This document shows positions 1 through 12,414 of a stretch of 64,000 nt of DNA, one piece after another (positions within the stretch are counted from its first letter, which is position 1; the number at the start of each line of letters is the position of its first letter). The translations under genes were made by a program, and so were the position numbers. The stretch comes from Tetrahymena elliotti 4EA (lineage: Eukaryota > Ciliophora > Oligohymenophorea > Hymenostomatida > Tetrahymenidae): NCBI GenBank assembly GCA_000231825.2, contig JH720335.1, forward strand, positions 124,001-188,000, given 5' to 3'. The notes beneath the pieces are model-generated. The model worked only from the letters and a program-made list of their open reading frames with translations. It did not search any database and had not been told where the DNA came from.

Positions 1-56
1 CATTTCAATCATTATTTCTTTTATTAATTTTTTTTTCTTTAATTAAAAATACTTAG

Positions 57-963
57 AAAAATAATTCCTATCTGGAGAATGAAAGATTATAAAATTTGGT
101 CACTTCTTTAGAGGGTAGGGTAGAAAAATTAGAGGCATCCTAATTAGGAGATGCTAAAACCATAAATGATGTAAAAGAAATATCAAAGTAAATACTTTAT
201 AATTTTTTTTTAATACAAGCTTAAAGAATAAAGTGGTCGCTTGCAATCTGAGCTCAATGAAAAGGAAGACTAAATATTAAAGGCAAATTAACACATCGAT
301 TCTTTACAGGAATAATAAAATATTGTAAGCAACTTTTATCCAATTTTTAACTTAGCTTAAAACATTTTTTTTGTTGAAAAAAATGTATTTTTAAAGATTT
401 GCATTTTTAATTTAAAATATCCCTTTTTTTTGGAATTTAAATTAAATAAATGTCATATAAAAGGAGCTGAGCACATTTGAAATAAGATTAGATCAAGTTG
501 TTCAAGAATTCACTGCCTGCAAAGAAGAAAATAATGAGTTTAAAAGAAAGGAAATGGATAACAAAAAAATTCTTTAAAATTTAGAGGAATAAGTTGAAAA
601 GTATAAAGAAAAATACTTAAAAGCTAAGCACTCTAATAAAAATTTATAATCCCATCTAAAAGAAGTAAAACTCTTATTTTTTATATGATTTACTAATATT
701 TATTTTATTTTCTCAAAGCTTGAAAATCGTGTAAAAGATTATATGACTGAAAGATCTATAGAAGTCTAAACACAAGCTCGTGAACGTGAGAGATAAAGTA
801 AAGTTGAGTAAACTCAAAAGAATAAATTAAGAGTAAAATAAATAAATATCATTTTCATTTTCAATTTTATTTTAATTAAATTATTTTCAATTAGATTTTA
901 GACGAAATTCAACAAATGATAAAAAGCCATAAGCAAAGCTCAGTACAAAAATATGATAATTGA
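57..963 (+). CDS. Coiled-coil protein, 3' end only (5' end outside window)
   Basis: Five exons can be joined in one phase: 57..170, 220..324, 464..664, 719..832 and 895..963, with GT...AG introns of 49-139 bp; bases 1..56 are the end of another intron. The joined product has about 200 residues and is rich in Glu, Lys, Gln and Leu with heptad-like spacing (for example NLVTSLEGRVEKLEASQ and LQNLEEQVEKYKEKYLKAK), which indicates a long coiled coil. It ends NDV-type acidic/basic stretches followed by SVQKYDN and TGA at 961..963. TAA and TAG are used as Gln many times. No specific family is recognised; a centrosomal, ciliary or structural filament role is possible but is only inference. The true length is unknown because the start lies to the left. 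Confidence 0.75.
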
Positions 964-1445
964 TTGATTGAAATAGATTAGTTGAATCGAAATATAAATT
1001 GAAATATTTATTTCTAAAATAATCTTTAAGGAATGAAAATAAAATAATTTCAATAAAATCTTGCCAATCTAATAATAATAATAATAATATTAATTAATAA
1101 ATACTTAAATATTTTGTTTTATATAAATTTTGTTTAATCATTTTAAGTTTTATTTGTTTAATAAAAATTGAATTATTTGTTTTACTTACTTATTTCAAAG
1201 ATACTTTATTAAAATTTTTAGTTATTCTTTTGTAGATTTTTAAATGAACATTCCTTCATGTTCTTCTAAAAAATGAATGAAAATAAAGTTTTACTAAAAT
1301 ATATTTCATTAAACTATTTAGTCTCAAAATTTTTATTAAAGTGATTCTATCTTCTTTATAAATTGTTTTTTAAGTTTATCTAAGGATAATTGAAATTCAA
1401 AAAAACAGATTTATATATCTATTTCTTAACTCAGTTGTCAATTTT
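964..1445. other. AT-rich gap after the coiled-coil gene
   Basis: No gene is seen. It contains a short TAA microsatellite at about 1071..1089 and otherwise T- and A-rich tracts typical of ciliate intergenic DNA. Confidence 0.5.
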
Positions 1446-1449
1446 AAAA

Positions 1450-2480
1450 GAATAAATGGTTTTTTTTTAATTCTTTGGAGATCCAATAAAATATGTTCTA
1501 TGATAACTTCAAATCTTTGCATTAGGTCTATATAATTAATTTTTTAACGTTAATCAAAAAAAACAAAATTTTTTATTTATTTTATTTAAGGCACATAATA
1601 ATATAATCCAACTAGGATAAATATCACTTTTTTCAGAGAGAATTTTAATTACTAAAATACTAGATTGTTTGGTATCATAAATATTTACTATGTCAATCAA
1701 TAATAAATACTCAAAAATTTTAAGAAGTAAAAAATCAAAGAAAATTCTATTGTAGTAAATTTAATTGAATGAGGAGCTCTTAAACAATTATTCTTAAAAT
1801 AAAAATTATAATTTAGTATTTATATTGAGGGTGATTTTTAAAAAATACTAGACTCTATTTATTTTAATAGATCTTAGTGTGAATACAAATAAGAAAAAAA
1901 ATACAAAAATGTATTGAGTTTATTTTAATGTTATAAATTTTATGCATAATAGGCTAAATAATAATTATTAAGTAAAAATAGCCAGATTAAATATGAAAAA
2001 GAGAAAATATGATTTTAAAGCTCTTCTACTCTTTTTCATCATTTTAAATTAAATAAAATTTAATAAAAGTTAGATATTTGAAGTACAGCATTATTAACTT
2101 TTTATCTCAAATAAGAAGAAAAATACAGATTAACAATAAGATGAATTTTAAAACCAAAATTATTATTACATCAAAAAAACTAATAATATGATTTCTAAGA
2201 AATAAAAATAATAATTATTAAATTGCTTCTTTTTGTAGAGTGTTCTTTGAATCTCTATTTACTAAGAAGTTCATTAAAAAATTTTCAAATTAAGAATTGT
2301 AAGAATTCAAAAAAAATTGGTGTAAATAGATTCTTGATTTTTAAAAATCAAAATAATTCAAATAGTATGTGAGGAAATAAAAAAGTATCTATCTTATGAA
2401 TTCAAAAAATTTATTCAGAGCAAAGTGTAAAATTTTGTTAAATAAAGTGTAAGATGATAATTAAGAAAATTTAAGTTGAA
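1450..2480 (+). pseudogene. Decayed or unresolved reading frame, family uncertain
   Basis: A reading frame can be followed with few breaks. The segment around 1490..1530 (MFYDNFKSLHQ) appears to splice at a GTCTAT donor to an exon after ...TTTAAG at about 1590 (AHNNIIQLGQISLFSERI). It stays open to a TGA at about 1916. The same frame then continues past that TGA through MHNRLNNNYQVKIARLN (from about 1945) to about 2250. An overlapping second frame (WCKQILDFQKSKQFKQYV) runs on to about 2480. This mosaic of long open segments broken by one TGA and a frame change suggests a decaying gene, or a gene with introns I did not resolve. The His-containing start faintly recalls the post-PAS segment of ciliate sensor proteins, but I do not claim that family. 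Confidence 0.35.
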
Positions 2481-3097
2481 ACATATGAAAGGAGAAGAAT
2501 TTAATTAATTAAAATCAAAGAAAGAAAGAAAAAGTGGATTGAAATTTAATAAAAGAATAAAAATTTGCATTGAGAAATGAGTGAGCATTTAGAAGAAGTA
2601 AAAGAAGTAAATGAATGTACAATAATATAATAAGAATTAAACAAAAGAAATAAATAATAATTAAATTATATAGAATTTGAACTATAAAATAACATAAGTC
2701 ATGGTCAATAAATAGATAGATAAATGATGAAAAATAGCCATTTCTTATTAAAAAATTGGTATTCTACTTTATTTTAGATAGTTATGAGTTTTTTGGTTGG
2801 TTAATGGTTGGTTTGTTTGTTTTTAGTTAATTAGTATTTTGTAATTGTTCATTTGAAATATAAATCTTTCTTTTTTTAAGATTTATCCTTATTTGTCTTT
2901 GTCTTCATGTAATAGATGGACAAAAAGAAATTTTGAATTATTACACTAAAAGATTTTTTCCAGAACAACTTTTTTACATTGCTTCGGTAATTAAAAATTC
3001 ATGGTTGTTGCGTATTATTTTCAACATTTTTAAATAAAGAAATTCAAGCTATTTTATGATTTATGCAATCATTCAATTATCTCCCTTCCATTCACTT
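2481..3097. other. Intergenic, no gene seen
   Basis: Purine-rich AT sequence with short open stretches but no coherent protein. A GTTT/GGTT-rich patch lies near 2790..2830. It separates the decayed frame from the 3' end of the minus-strand TFIIB-like gene. Confidence 0.4.
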
Positions 3098-5692
3098 TCA
3101 ATCTAAGTTCATTTATGGTGAGTTTAAGATTTTCTTAAAGTCAATGTCATTTATTTTATGATCACCGATGAGTTCGAATCTGTGAGGATAAATGGTTCTG
3201 TAAAGTTATCTCAAAGAAATTTAGCAAACATTAGAAGCTTCGCAAATTTACTTGACAGTCATATCCATATTGTTTAAACATGCAGCTAACTTAACAATAC
3301 AAGCAGCAACAGTAGCAGCATGCTATCCTTTTACAAGACCGAGGTTATCGGATTATTGATGGAGGAAGAAAGCAGTTTTGGAAATGGGTTCGGTTAATCT
3401 CATCTTATCACAAATGTTCTTAATGAAAACTTCTGGTTGAGGCATTTTATTATTAAAGCCCTCAACATTCTTCTTTAAGTACATGAAGACACGATTGATG
3501 ATCTTTTCCTTAGATTCAGTTATCTTAGCCATTTTCTTCACAGTGATTGGATTGGCTACTAAGCGGGAAGCATGAACAATAACTGCTGCAGAGATAGCTT
3601 CATAAGGTCTATTCTTGAGGACATCACCTTCAACTGCAATTTTAGAACAAAGCTCAAGAGCAATTGGCTTAATCTTTGAGCAAGCATCCTCAGATTTTTC
3701 AAGAATTTTGATTACATTTTCTTCTAATTTTTCACGTCTCTTTTCGAATTTCTTACTTTCAGCTGGATTCATAGCACTAAGCTTTTAAGCTAAGTTAATT
3801 GATGAAGTCTATGCCTAAGTCATTTCATTGTTATCAGTTCTGTATTCATCTTCTTCGTTATCTTCTTCTTCATCAATTCTTATGTCTATTTCTTCTTATT
3901 AGTCGAATTATTTATCAGAAGATTCAACTTGAGAGTTTTATTTTTATACAACTTCTTCTTAAGATTATTATGATTAGGTAGAAGCACCTTCTTAAGCAGT
4001 TTTTTCAGAAGTAGTTTGAAGAGTTTCTTTTTCAGTGCTTTCTTGAGTTTTTTAGTTATTGTCTTCAGTTTACTTTTATTATTAAATTATGGCTTTAGAA
4101 AGAGATGGTGATTAAACTGGAGCTTCTCTTTTGCGACTAATGAATCCCATGTCAGGATCTTCACTGTTTTCATTAGAACGAATAACCTTGAAAGGATTCT
4201 TTTTTTGGCAAGCAGGATTAGAATTTTTAGAAGAAGTAGATTTTTAGTCATCGGAACCATTAGCTTATTGAACTTCTTATAAATAATTATGAGCTTCACT
4301 AGAGAATTACAATTAGACTTAAGTATGCTCAATTTTAGGAGTAATAAGATTTTATTATTAAGCTAGAGAAGGTAATGTGACTGAAAAATTTTAGTTTGGA
4401 ATAATGTTGAGGAAGAGTAATTGAGTTTCCTTAGAAAGACTCATAAATTGAGCAGCATTTCCATCGGGACATACCTTTCTGAATTTATTGTAAGCAAGCT
4501 TAAGAGTTTAAAGACTTTCAATTTATTCCAAGACTTACTTTTTTTGTGATGTGGTAAGTAAAATTTAAGATTCTAAGTATTCAATAATACCTTTGTTAGC
4601 TGAGTAGTTATTGAGAGCTAAAATCTCGGCTTAGCTCTAATTTAACTATAATATTTTTCCACTTAAATTATTCAATTACTATTAAAGTCTGTGATTCTCT
4701 TAATCAAATGAATCAGTCAAAGGATCAGAAATGAAATTGCTGTTGACGTTTTATTATTCAGACAAGTTAGAGTTGGCTTAGAGAGTAATCTTTTTATCAA
4801 ATGCATGTTAATTTTGAATATTTAATGGCATTTCATTCATATTAATTCCAATTTTCATCTATTATTAAGAATGTTGATGATGATGCAAATGATGGTTAGA
4901 ATGTCGAATCTACTGTTAGAGAGGAGCATTTTAGTTGAGAATAGTATTTTACATCCAGTTATTATTGGCAGGTTAAGGTTGCTATTGAACAAGCAACTGT
5001 TATTTTTAATTTGAGAAAGCAGTTGATAATTATTAAGGAGTACTTAATTAATTCTATACGGTAGAAGAATTAAAGTTATTAGTTTGAGCTTAAGGAATGG
5101 CACTTAAAATTTCGTTTTAATTTCTATTTTCGTTACTGAAATTGCGGTTTCTATTTTCATTACTTGGGTTTCGATTTCGATTATCATTACTTGGATTACG
5201 ATTTTTATTACTTGAGATAATATTAATGTAATTGCGGATGATGTCTTCGCGATTTTATTGAATGTTATTTATGTATTGATTTTAGATGGCCTTTTAAAAA
5301 AAAACTTATTAACTGATATCAGCGCATCCATTCAAGCCATTAGGTAATGCGGAGTTAGGAAAATTTTAAATTTATTAAGAAGGATCACTAGCGATAAAGG
5401 GCTAGGTCTATTATTGTTGCATAATCATGTTAAAATCATTAAAAGAAGGTTATTATCCCATATGTTAAGTGTCTTTAAAATTAGCTTAGAATAAATTTTG
5501 TTAGTGTAAGGAAGAAGGAATAAACATATTAGTAGAGGGAGCAGCAGCAGCAGATTATATTTAAGGCTACTAAAATGGAATTTGTTGAGCTCCGATCAAA
5601 TGTGAGAGAGAGGTGAGTTAATTTTGAGGTTGTTGTTAAACCTTTTATTACTACTATTACTGAAGGAGTAATTAATATTGATAGTAGTCCAT
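3098..5692 (-). CDS. Gln-rich protein with C-terminal TFIIB/cyclin-like repeats
   Basis: A single uninterrupted exon of 865 codons (864 residues) starts at the ATG complementary to 5690..5692 and ends at TGA 3098..3100. Residues 1-600 are low-complexity and dominated by Gln and Asn, with an Ala run, an NRNPSN-type repeat block around residues 155-185 and a His-rich patch (HHLHHHQHS). An acidic stretch lies just before residue 640. Residues about 645-860 form two successive cyclin-like folds: AISAAVIVHASRLVANPITV in the first and AATVAACIVKLAACLNNMD followed by VKQICEASNV in the second. This matches the C-terminal core layout of TFIIB/BRF-type general transcription factors. The N-terminal zinc ribbon of true TFIIB is not visible. 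The likely role is a nuclear transcription factor or cofactor; which polymerase it serves cannot be told. Confidence 0.75.
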
Positions 5693-8500
5693 GTTGAATA
5701 ATATAGTGTTTATATTTATTTCTATGCGTAAATTGTATAAGAAGTAGAGAGTTTGTGTTTAGATTAAAAATAGGAACTGGAAAAGCTTTTGCTTTTTTTT
5801 TTGTTTTTAATTCAGGTTTTTACTTTTTTTTTTGATTAATTTACTATTTTAAAAATTGATTTGAACCTTTGTATTATTGTGTGTATGAATTGCGTAGAAA
5901 GAATAGCTAGTTTAATTAGGGAGGAAACAATTATTAAATGCAAAAGAAAGAATAAATGAGTTATTATCAATAATTAATTAATTAATGAGTTAATTAGATA
6001 TTGAAGGATACTAATTAATAAGTCAGTCTTCTTCTATTTCTAAAATTGTATATAAATTTATATTCATTTCAATTATAAAAAAGTAAGAAAAACATCAAAT
6101 TACTAATTATTATTCTTTCTCAATCTTTGTTACCTTGCTTTTACTATATCCATGTAAAATTTGATTTTTGATCAATTAAACTACCCCTTCGGCAGGTACT
6201 CCTTATTTAATTTTGCATTCATTCATCAAAATATTACTTTTACTAATCAAAAATAACTTTTCATTAACTTTTTTGGAGGATTGAGCTACCATTTACCCAA
6301 CAACTTGTTCAATTGCAATTACTTTGAGGGAATTTGGGAAAAATGTGTTTCCATGATTTAATTGAATTTATTCTGATTGGGATTTAGAAATAAAAAATGT
6401 AGAGTAATGTTCTTTAGAAACTTAATAAGAATAAATTTAAATCTATTGATAAAAAGCAAAATTGTATCCGTATTTTTTCTAATTTATTCAATATATAAAA
6501 CCATAATTTTAATAATGAAAAACAGCAACAAAGCATAATTCTAGTAAAGGGAGCAAAGATAGACAAAAAAATTTTTATTGTTAGTTTTTTATCATGTAAG
6601 ATTTTAAACAACCTCAAATCTAAGGGAGAACTTGAAAGCTTATATGTATGCTGATGCTTAAGTTGACTTAGTTTTGTTTACTGGGAAATAACTAATTTAA
6701 AATAGCTCGTCATAATATAAAAGAAATAATAATATGAGCTCTTTTCGAAAGCACTCATTCATAATACGTAAGAAAAAAACTTGTATATTTATTTTTAATT
6801 ATTAAGAGAGACCTTACCTTTTTTGATAAAATACCTTTCCATAAATTTTCCTTTTATTGATAGCTTAAAGATAAATAAATTTGCAATAGAATCTTTTGCC
6901 TTTCAAAGATCTAGTTAATTTGAAAATTCTTTTATAAACTTGTATCTCTTGTTTTTTTTCTTTTCAATTCATTTTCATAGTATAAGCTGAGTGCTCATCT
7001 CAAAGTTATTCATTTAATTCTTAGCAAGCTTTTTTTATATCATTTTAAGCTTTTTTACCTCTCTTTTCCCTTCGGTCTGCCTGATTCTATAAAATCTTAA
7101 TACAGTAAAAGTTCTCCTTTTAAGTATCAGATTTTAAAATGTTGTCAATTTACAATTAATTTCTATTACTTAGAGTACTCTTTTACAATATTATATCTAA
7201 ATAAATCAATAAATAACCAATAGATCAATTCGTGGGTCTCAGAGCAAATTAATTTTATTTCAATGCTGAATCTCTAAAAAATCTATTCAATCAAATTAAT
7301 AAAATAAAACATATAGACTCAAATCGATCACTTTTTATTACATTGAGATTATAGACAAATTACTTTTACAAAAAAAAACAATAATTTAAAATATTTCAAA
7401 TAAAATGATAAGAGGAATTTTAATTTATTTCTCAAAAATAATTGAACAAATCAATAATTGACCAATCAATAATTAACAAATTTAACAACAATTAATTAAA
7501 ATTTTTTTTAATCAGACATTTTAATTATTTTAAATATTTTGGATATTTCTCTATATGAGAAATTAATTTTTAAGTGAATAGGATAATTTATTAAAAAAGA
7601 TTTGTTTCAGCTGATTCAAGAAAAAGGTATTTATCATTATTAAAGGATAAAAATCACCATTATTTGTTTTCAATTATAAACTTAACATGAAAAGTCGTTG
7701 CTTGCTTATTAGATTAGCTGCCTGATCGTCCACACCAGGGTGAAAAGATATCAGGGGATTTTTAACCAAAAATATCCTAATGATATATATATGTAAATAT
7801 AATCTTATATATATAAATTAAATATCATTTAATCAATCAATTGCTTGAGAAAAAATAAATCTTTTACAATAATTAAAAAAGTGGATCTGTAAAAAAGTAA
7901 AAAAATTCTTTTACATATATTTCTAAGATGAATTAAATTTGAATACTTAATTGATAATTAAAAACTTTATCTATATTTATTCTTATAACTTAAATCTAAT
8001 TAATAACCTCTTCAAAAATAAGATATACAATATCTGTTTTGCTCATTCTTTTTACCCTTTTTAATATTAATTATTTATAATTTTTTAATTTTCCAGCTCA
8101 GCTGCTGTTCTCATAGCACAGAATATAATTAAATTTTAAGCATTTTTTTTACTTCACGTTTACAAATAATCAAATACAAATTTATAGAGAATGAATTTTG
8201 ATAAAATACAAATTTGATTTATCAAACAAATATAAGCAAGCAAATTTAATTTTATCGCTCTTTTATTTGTTGCTTTTTCGTATTTAATATCTTCAAACTT
8301 CATTTATTCAGATTAGAAAAATTCTGTTCGAAACTATTGACTAATTTTTGCTTCTATTTACCTTTTTATAAAAGAATTTTTTTGGACAAAGTGGCAGATT
8401 TTCTTCTCTTTTACTTTGGATATTTGACCTCTACTAAAAATGCACTCAAATTATTTAGCCATTTAGATTGGCAACACCCAATATTGAAGATTTATTAAAA
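5693..8500. other. Long intergenic region, 5' side of the TFIIB-like gene
   Basis: About 2.8 kb without a convincing gene. Small islands of higher GC stand out: 6181..6205 (a TTCG-centred hairpin) and 7715..7760 (listed separately). A pyrimidine-rich 8085..8125 segment and a GC-richer 8370..8470 segment precede the small open frame at 8501. Promoter and 5' UTR functions for the flanking genes are likely but no motif can be assigned. Confidence 0.4.
7715..7760. other. GC-richer hairpin island, possible ncRNA
   Basis: In a background of roughly one-fifth GC, this stretch is visibly GC-rich and contains CCTGAT (7721..7726) and its inverted copy ATCAGG (7750..7755) around a 23-base loop, with GCTGCC just before it. 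Such islands in ciliate intergenic DNA are often structured RNAs, but no known snRNA, snoRNA or ribozyme signature was recognised. Strand is undetermined. Confidence 0.2.
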
Positions 8501-8734
8501 ATGAAATTAATTAGCTTATTTGAGAAAATATTTCCCTATTTTTTTTTAATAATTTTCTATTTGGTGCTTGCTGGCAAATCTCGGTATCAATCAATAAATA
8601 CCTTAACAATCAAAGACAAAAAAGCTAAGCCTAGACAAATAATCCCAAAAAATAAAAATGTAAAAATGTAAAAGTAGAATGGAACAAGTGAGGCAGCCAA
8701 AAGAAAAAGAAAAGAGCTGATTGATTAGCTTTGA
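8501..8734 (+). CDS. Putative small single-pass membrane protein, unrecognised
   Basis: From the ATG at 8501 a 77-residue frame runs to TGA 8732..8734 using two TAA/TAG Gln codons. The N-terminus carries one strong hydrophobic segment (residues about 6-24, IFPYFFLIIFYLVLAG) that could be a signal peptide or membrane anchor. The remainder is very basic and ends in an AAKRKRKELIDQL-like tail. Codon composition here is less AT-extreme than in the flanks, which supports coding. The frame is also open for some distance upstream, so the start is a guess. No homologue family is recognised; it may be a chance ORF or a gene remnant. Confidence 0.35.
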
Positions 8735-10599
8735 TTACCAAAAACTTATTAGTAAAGTATTTAAAATTAGATAGAATAATAAAAGAATTTTATGAAAAAA
8801 AACATCATTTTTGATTCCTTCTTAATTAATAAGTAAATTTACAAAGCTTAAATTTATACATACATACATCATCAAAATTCTTACATAATTAATGGATTTA
8901 ATGGGTTGGCTTAGAAAAATGCCTGAAAGCTTGAAAATAAAACCTATTTTTTTTTGATTATCAAAATTTTAATTAAAATTGATTGCTAAATCTATTTCTA
9001 ATCAGGGAGTAAAAAATTATGATATATTAATTGACACTTTTTCGTTTAACTTTCATATTATAATGACATACTTTATTTAGTTAAGTTATTATTTTCTTTT
9101 ATAAATTTAGGTTTTACATTTTGAAGCTCGTATATGTATCTTTAAAAATTCATATTTTTATTATCAACTCTAGATGGTTTACATTAGGTATATTACACTA
9201 AGGACAATCCTTGTTAACTGAAGAGAATTTGTGTTGTTGTGATACTTTGGTTAAATTTTATAAAATACTCTAAAAAGATATAATATCTTTTTAATTACAA
9301 AATTAAACATTGTTAATCTAAAAATATTACCTATTATTCAATATTTTTCACCTCATTCAATATGAAATTGTAAACCTTTAATTGCCCCTGTCTAAACAAC
9401 ATAAGGATATTATCCTTAAATAATTTTATCCTTTTCTTTATATTATACCAAAATGTTAAGAACGTTTTAAAATTTCGAAATCAGTGAAAATCTTATTTGT
9501 AAAATACCAAAAAATTTAATTTTTCATGATGAACAAAATTTCTTCCATAAAATTATTTTTAAACATCTATAAAAATTAATAAATGAGAGATAACAGTCTA
9601 AATTTTGTCAGGTATATGTAGATTTTTTTAACTTTAAAGCCCATAGTAAAATTTTTACTTAAAATTTAAATGATGTGAGAAAGATAAAATTAAAAATTAA
9701 TCTTTCGTATTACGAATGAGTCTACTTAGGTAGTACTTTAATCTTTAAAATTTTTATATTCTCATCTTTTAAGATAAACCTAAAAATAAAATAGAATTAC
9801 AATTTATCAATTCAATATCAAAAAATAATTATTTAGTTTATTTAAATCTTTATGTAAAGTAAAAATTAATTGGACCTTGCGAATTTTGAAAGATTTTTAT
9901 GGTTTTGCTTAAAGAGTTTGTTAACACTATCAATATCTCCCTTAGGTTATTAACTTTTGTTAACTCTAAAAGATTCTAAATGCTAATATTTAAAGATGTT
10001 CATTAGAGAAAAGTATGAATATCATCAGCTGCCATGAAAAAATTGCTGAAATTTAAATTTTAAAATTAAGATTTCAATCTTTATTGTTAAAATCAAATAT
10101 CACAATGTATAGAAAACTCTGAATAAGAAATAAATGAATTTGTTAAATATTTTTATAACTCCTTTTTTCATTTTGAGAATTTTTTTCTGTTTATTTTAAA
10201 ATACCTTAAAAAATGTTTAAATTTAAATTAAAAACGATCTAAAAACACCTAAAAGAAATAAAATACATAGCAATGCATTCAGCTAACATAATTTAGTTAA
10301 ATAATTTTTACTGATTAATTTGAAATGTCATTCAAAAAATTATTTGTGAAAACATCAAAAAATTATTTAAATGAGGTTGAATAAATATTTAAAACAGAAA
10401 GTTTTTGATTTGATTGGTTGGTTGAAAATATAAAATAAATTTAATTCAAAGGTTTAATGTGAAATTTAGTTTTTATGAGTGATTTTAATTAATATTTTTG
10501 CAAAATATTTTTTAAAACAAAAATTGAAGCTATGAAATTGCAATTAATAATTAAATTAAAGTGTCTAGTCTATTTTTAGATTTCAATTTATATTTATTT
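8735..10599. other. Intergenic, no gene seen
   Basis: About 1.9 kb of AT-rich sequence with scattered homopolymer tracts and ACAT/TACA microsatellite at about 8858..8870. No frame of either strand gives a coherent protein and no RNA gene is evident. Confidence 0.4.
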
Positions 10600-11199
10600 T
10601 CATTGTTTAATTATTGCATTTTTAGACCAAAATTCGACTGATTCTAAATATTTCTTTCTATCCAAAGGAACACCTGAACCACCTTCTTCTTTACCTAAAG
10701 CATTTCTCATCATTGTGATAGGGTCCATAGGGATTTCACGGTCCAAATTTTGAGGCTTAACACTCACAACACCCCAGTGATAATCAATATCTTTATTAGG
10801 ATCAACATTACCCATAGCTGAATTTTCTTCTTAAATTTATTCTTTAGAATATAAAATAATATCAAGATGAGAGGCAACTTCTTGAGGAACAGATCCGACA
10901 GGGAAATATCTTCTCAAAACAGGAAGTTCCTTTTCAGTTCTTGCTTCATAAACTGTTTTTAATAAATGCTCATTTTCAGGGGTAATAGATGCAGTTGACA
11001 ATTTTGTTTAAGTAAAATTAGGAATGAAAAGATGTTTGCAGAAAGGAGCATATCCATCAACTAACTTAGATGGATCGTAAATCTTATTAAGATGTTCTTG
11101 CATCTCTTCAACTGTAGAGCTTATATATGTAGATGTCTTAACATTAGGATCAAACTACTTAAGACAAAATGGGTCAATAACTATTCTTAAATGCTTCAT
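10600..11199 (-). CDS. DUF3228-family protein
   Basis: A single exon of 200 codons (199 residues), from the ATG complementary to 11197..11199 to TGA at 10600..10602. It contains only three or four TAA/TAG Gln codons. Recognisable blocks in order are VDGYAPFCKHLFIPNF (about 48-63), TPENEHLLKTVYEARTEKEL (about 73-92), PVLRRYFPVGSVPQEVASHL, DIILYSKEQIQEENSAMG, and the C-terminal PITMMRNALGKEEGGSGVPL. These are the conserved blocks I associate with the DUF3228 family, a small conserved protein of unknown function found in protists, algae and some bacteria. The length equals that of the family, so the gene appears intact. No biochemical role is known; I infer none. Assignment rests on memory of the motif set, not a search. 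Confidence 0.8.
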
Positions 11200-12414
11200 T
11201 TTATGAAATACTAAAAACAAAAAAAGTTTATCTTATAATATCAAAAAATCTTTATAAAATTCAAGAAAGTTTAGAGAATATATTATTAATTAATTAATCA
11301 ATAAACAAAAAAATCAAATATCTCAGACAAATTTAAAATTTGAAAAATATCAATTTATTTATCAATTTTTTACTGTTTTTTAAGATAATGAGTTGTTAGA
11401 GTTAATCTTAAAATAATATTTTTAAAATAATTTTCGGATTTTATGATTTGATTAGTATTTTAACTATTGTCTATTTATTCTGACTAATTATTTAGTATCA
11501 AATTTTATAGTTTAACTCTCTTTACATAATGAACATATTAAAATTGAAATATTTTATAATTACCAATATGCTAAAATAGTTATTTATAAAGTTAAATAAA
11601 CATTTTATTATTAAAAAAAGTAGGAAAGTTATCAAGTTAAAAAATGATCTTCTTCTTTATGAAATATATTCTTTTTTATAATTTAAATTCATTTTCACAT
11701 CATCAATTTTGATCAAAAATATTATTTTACTTAAAAATGTTTTGAGGGAACATTTCCATTCTAAGGAAAAAGAAAGGAAATAAAATTATAATGAGGAATT
11801 ATGTCTTGAATATTGTACTTTTATTTTCTTTATTTATTATCTTATTTAATTATAGTTTACTTCTCTGTAAGGCAGTTAATTGCTTGTCTTACTTTTTTTC
11901 ATTAAGAATTTTGTTACTTTAGATTTTCATGGAATATTCAAAAATAAAGTTGCTGTTTTAATTATAGAAAAATCTGTTTAACTTACCAAAAAGATGTTTA
12001 TGCCAATGATAACAAAAAGAGTAAATAAATTATTAGAATATTATTAATTTTTGTTGCATTTGCATTGCAGATTAATCTAGAATATTTAAAATTTTATAGA
12101 TAATCGGTTTCATAACTTTTTTAGATGAATTTGATATTGCATTGGTGAATTTAAAAATTTTGATTGGCTTAATTTTTTAATATTTGAACAAGATATTAAT
12201 ATATAAAGAAGATTACAAAGTAGTAGTAGATTACTAACAAAAATATAATATTTTTGAATGAAATAATTATATCTTTCAAAAATAATAGTAAAACAAATTT
12301 AATTTAATAAACTGGTTGTTGTTATTTTTATTATAACTAAACTAATATTTAAATATTAGTTTATAAAATGTATACAATGAGTTTAAATATATGAAGCAAA
12401 ATAGGTTTTTTTGT
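11200..12414. other. Intergenic, no gene seen
   Basis: About 1.2 kb of AT-rich DNA between two minus-strand genes. It should hold the promoter and 5' UTR of the DUF3228 gene and the 3' UTR of the Cys-rich gene. Nothing else is discernible. Confidence 0.4.

Noticed and set aside
6181..6205. TTCGGCAGGTACT resembles the 5' stem-loop of U6 snRNA
   Set aside because: The downstream ACAGAGA box, the internal stem and the U tail of U6 are absent. Only about ten bases match, which is compatible with chance.
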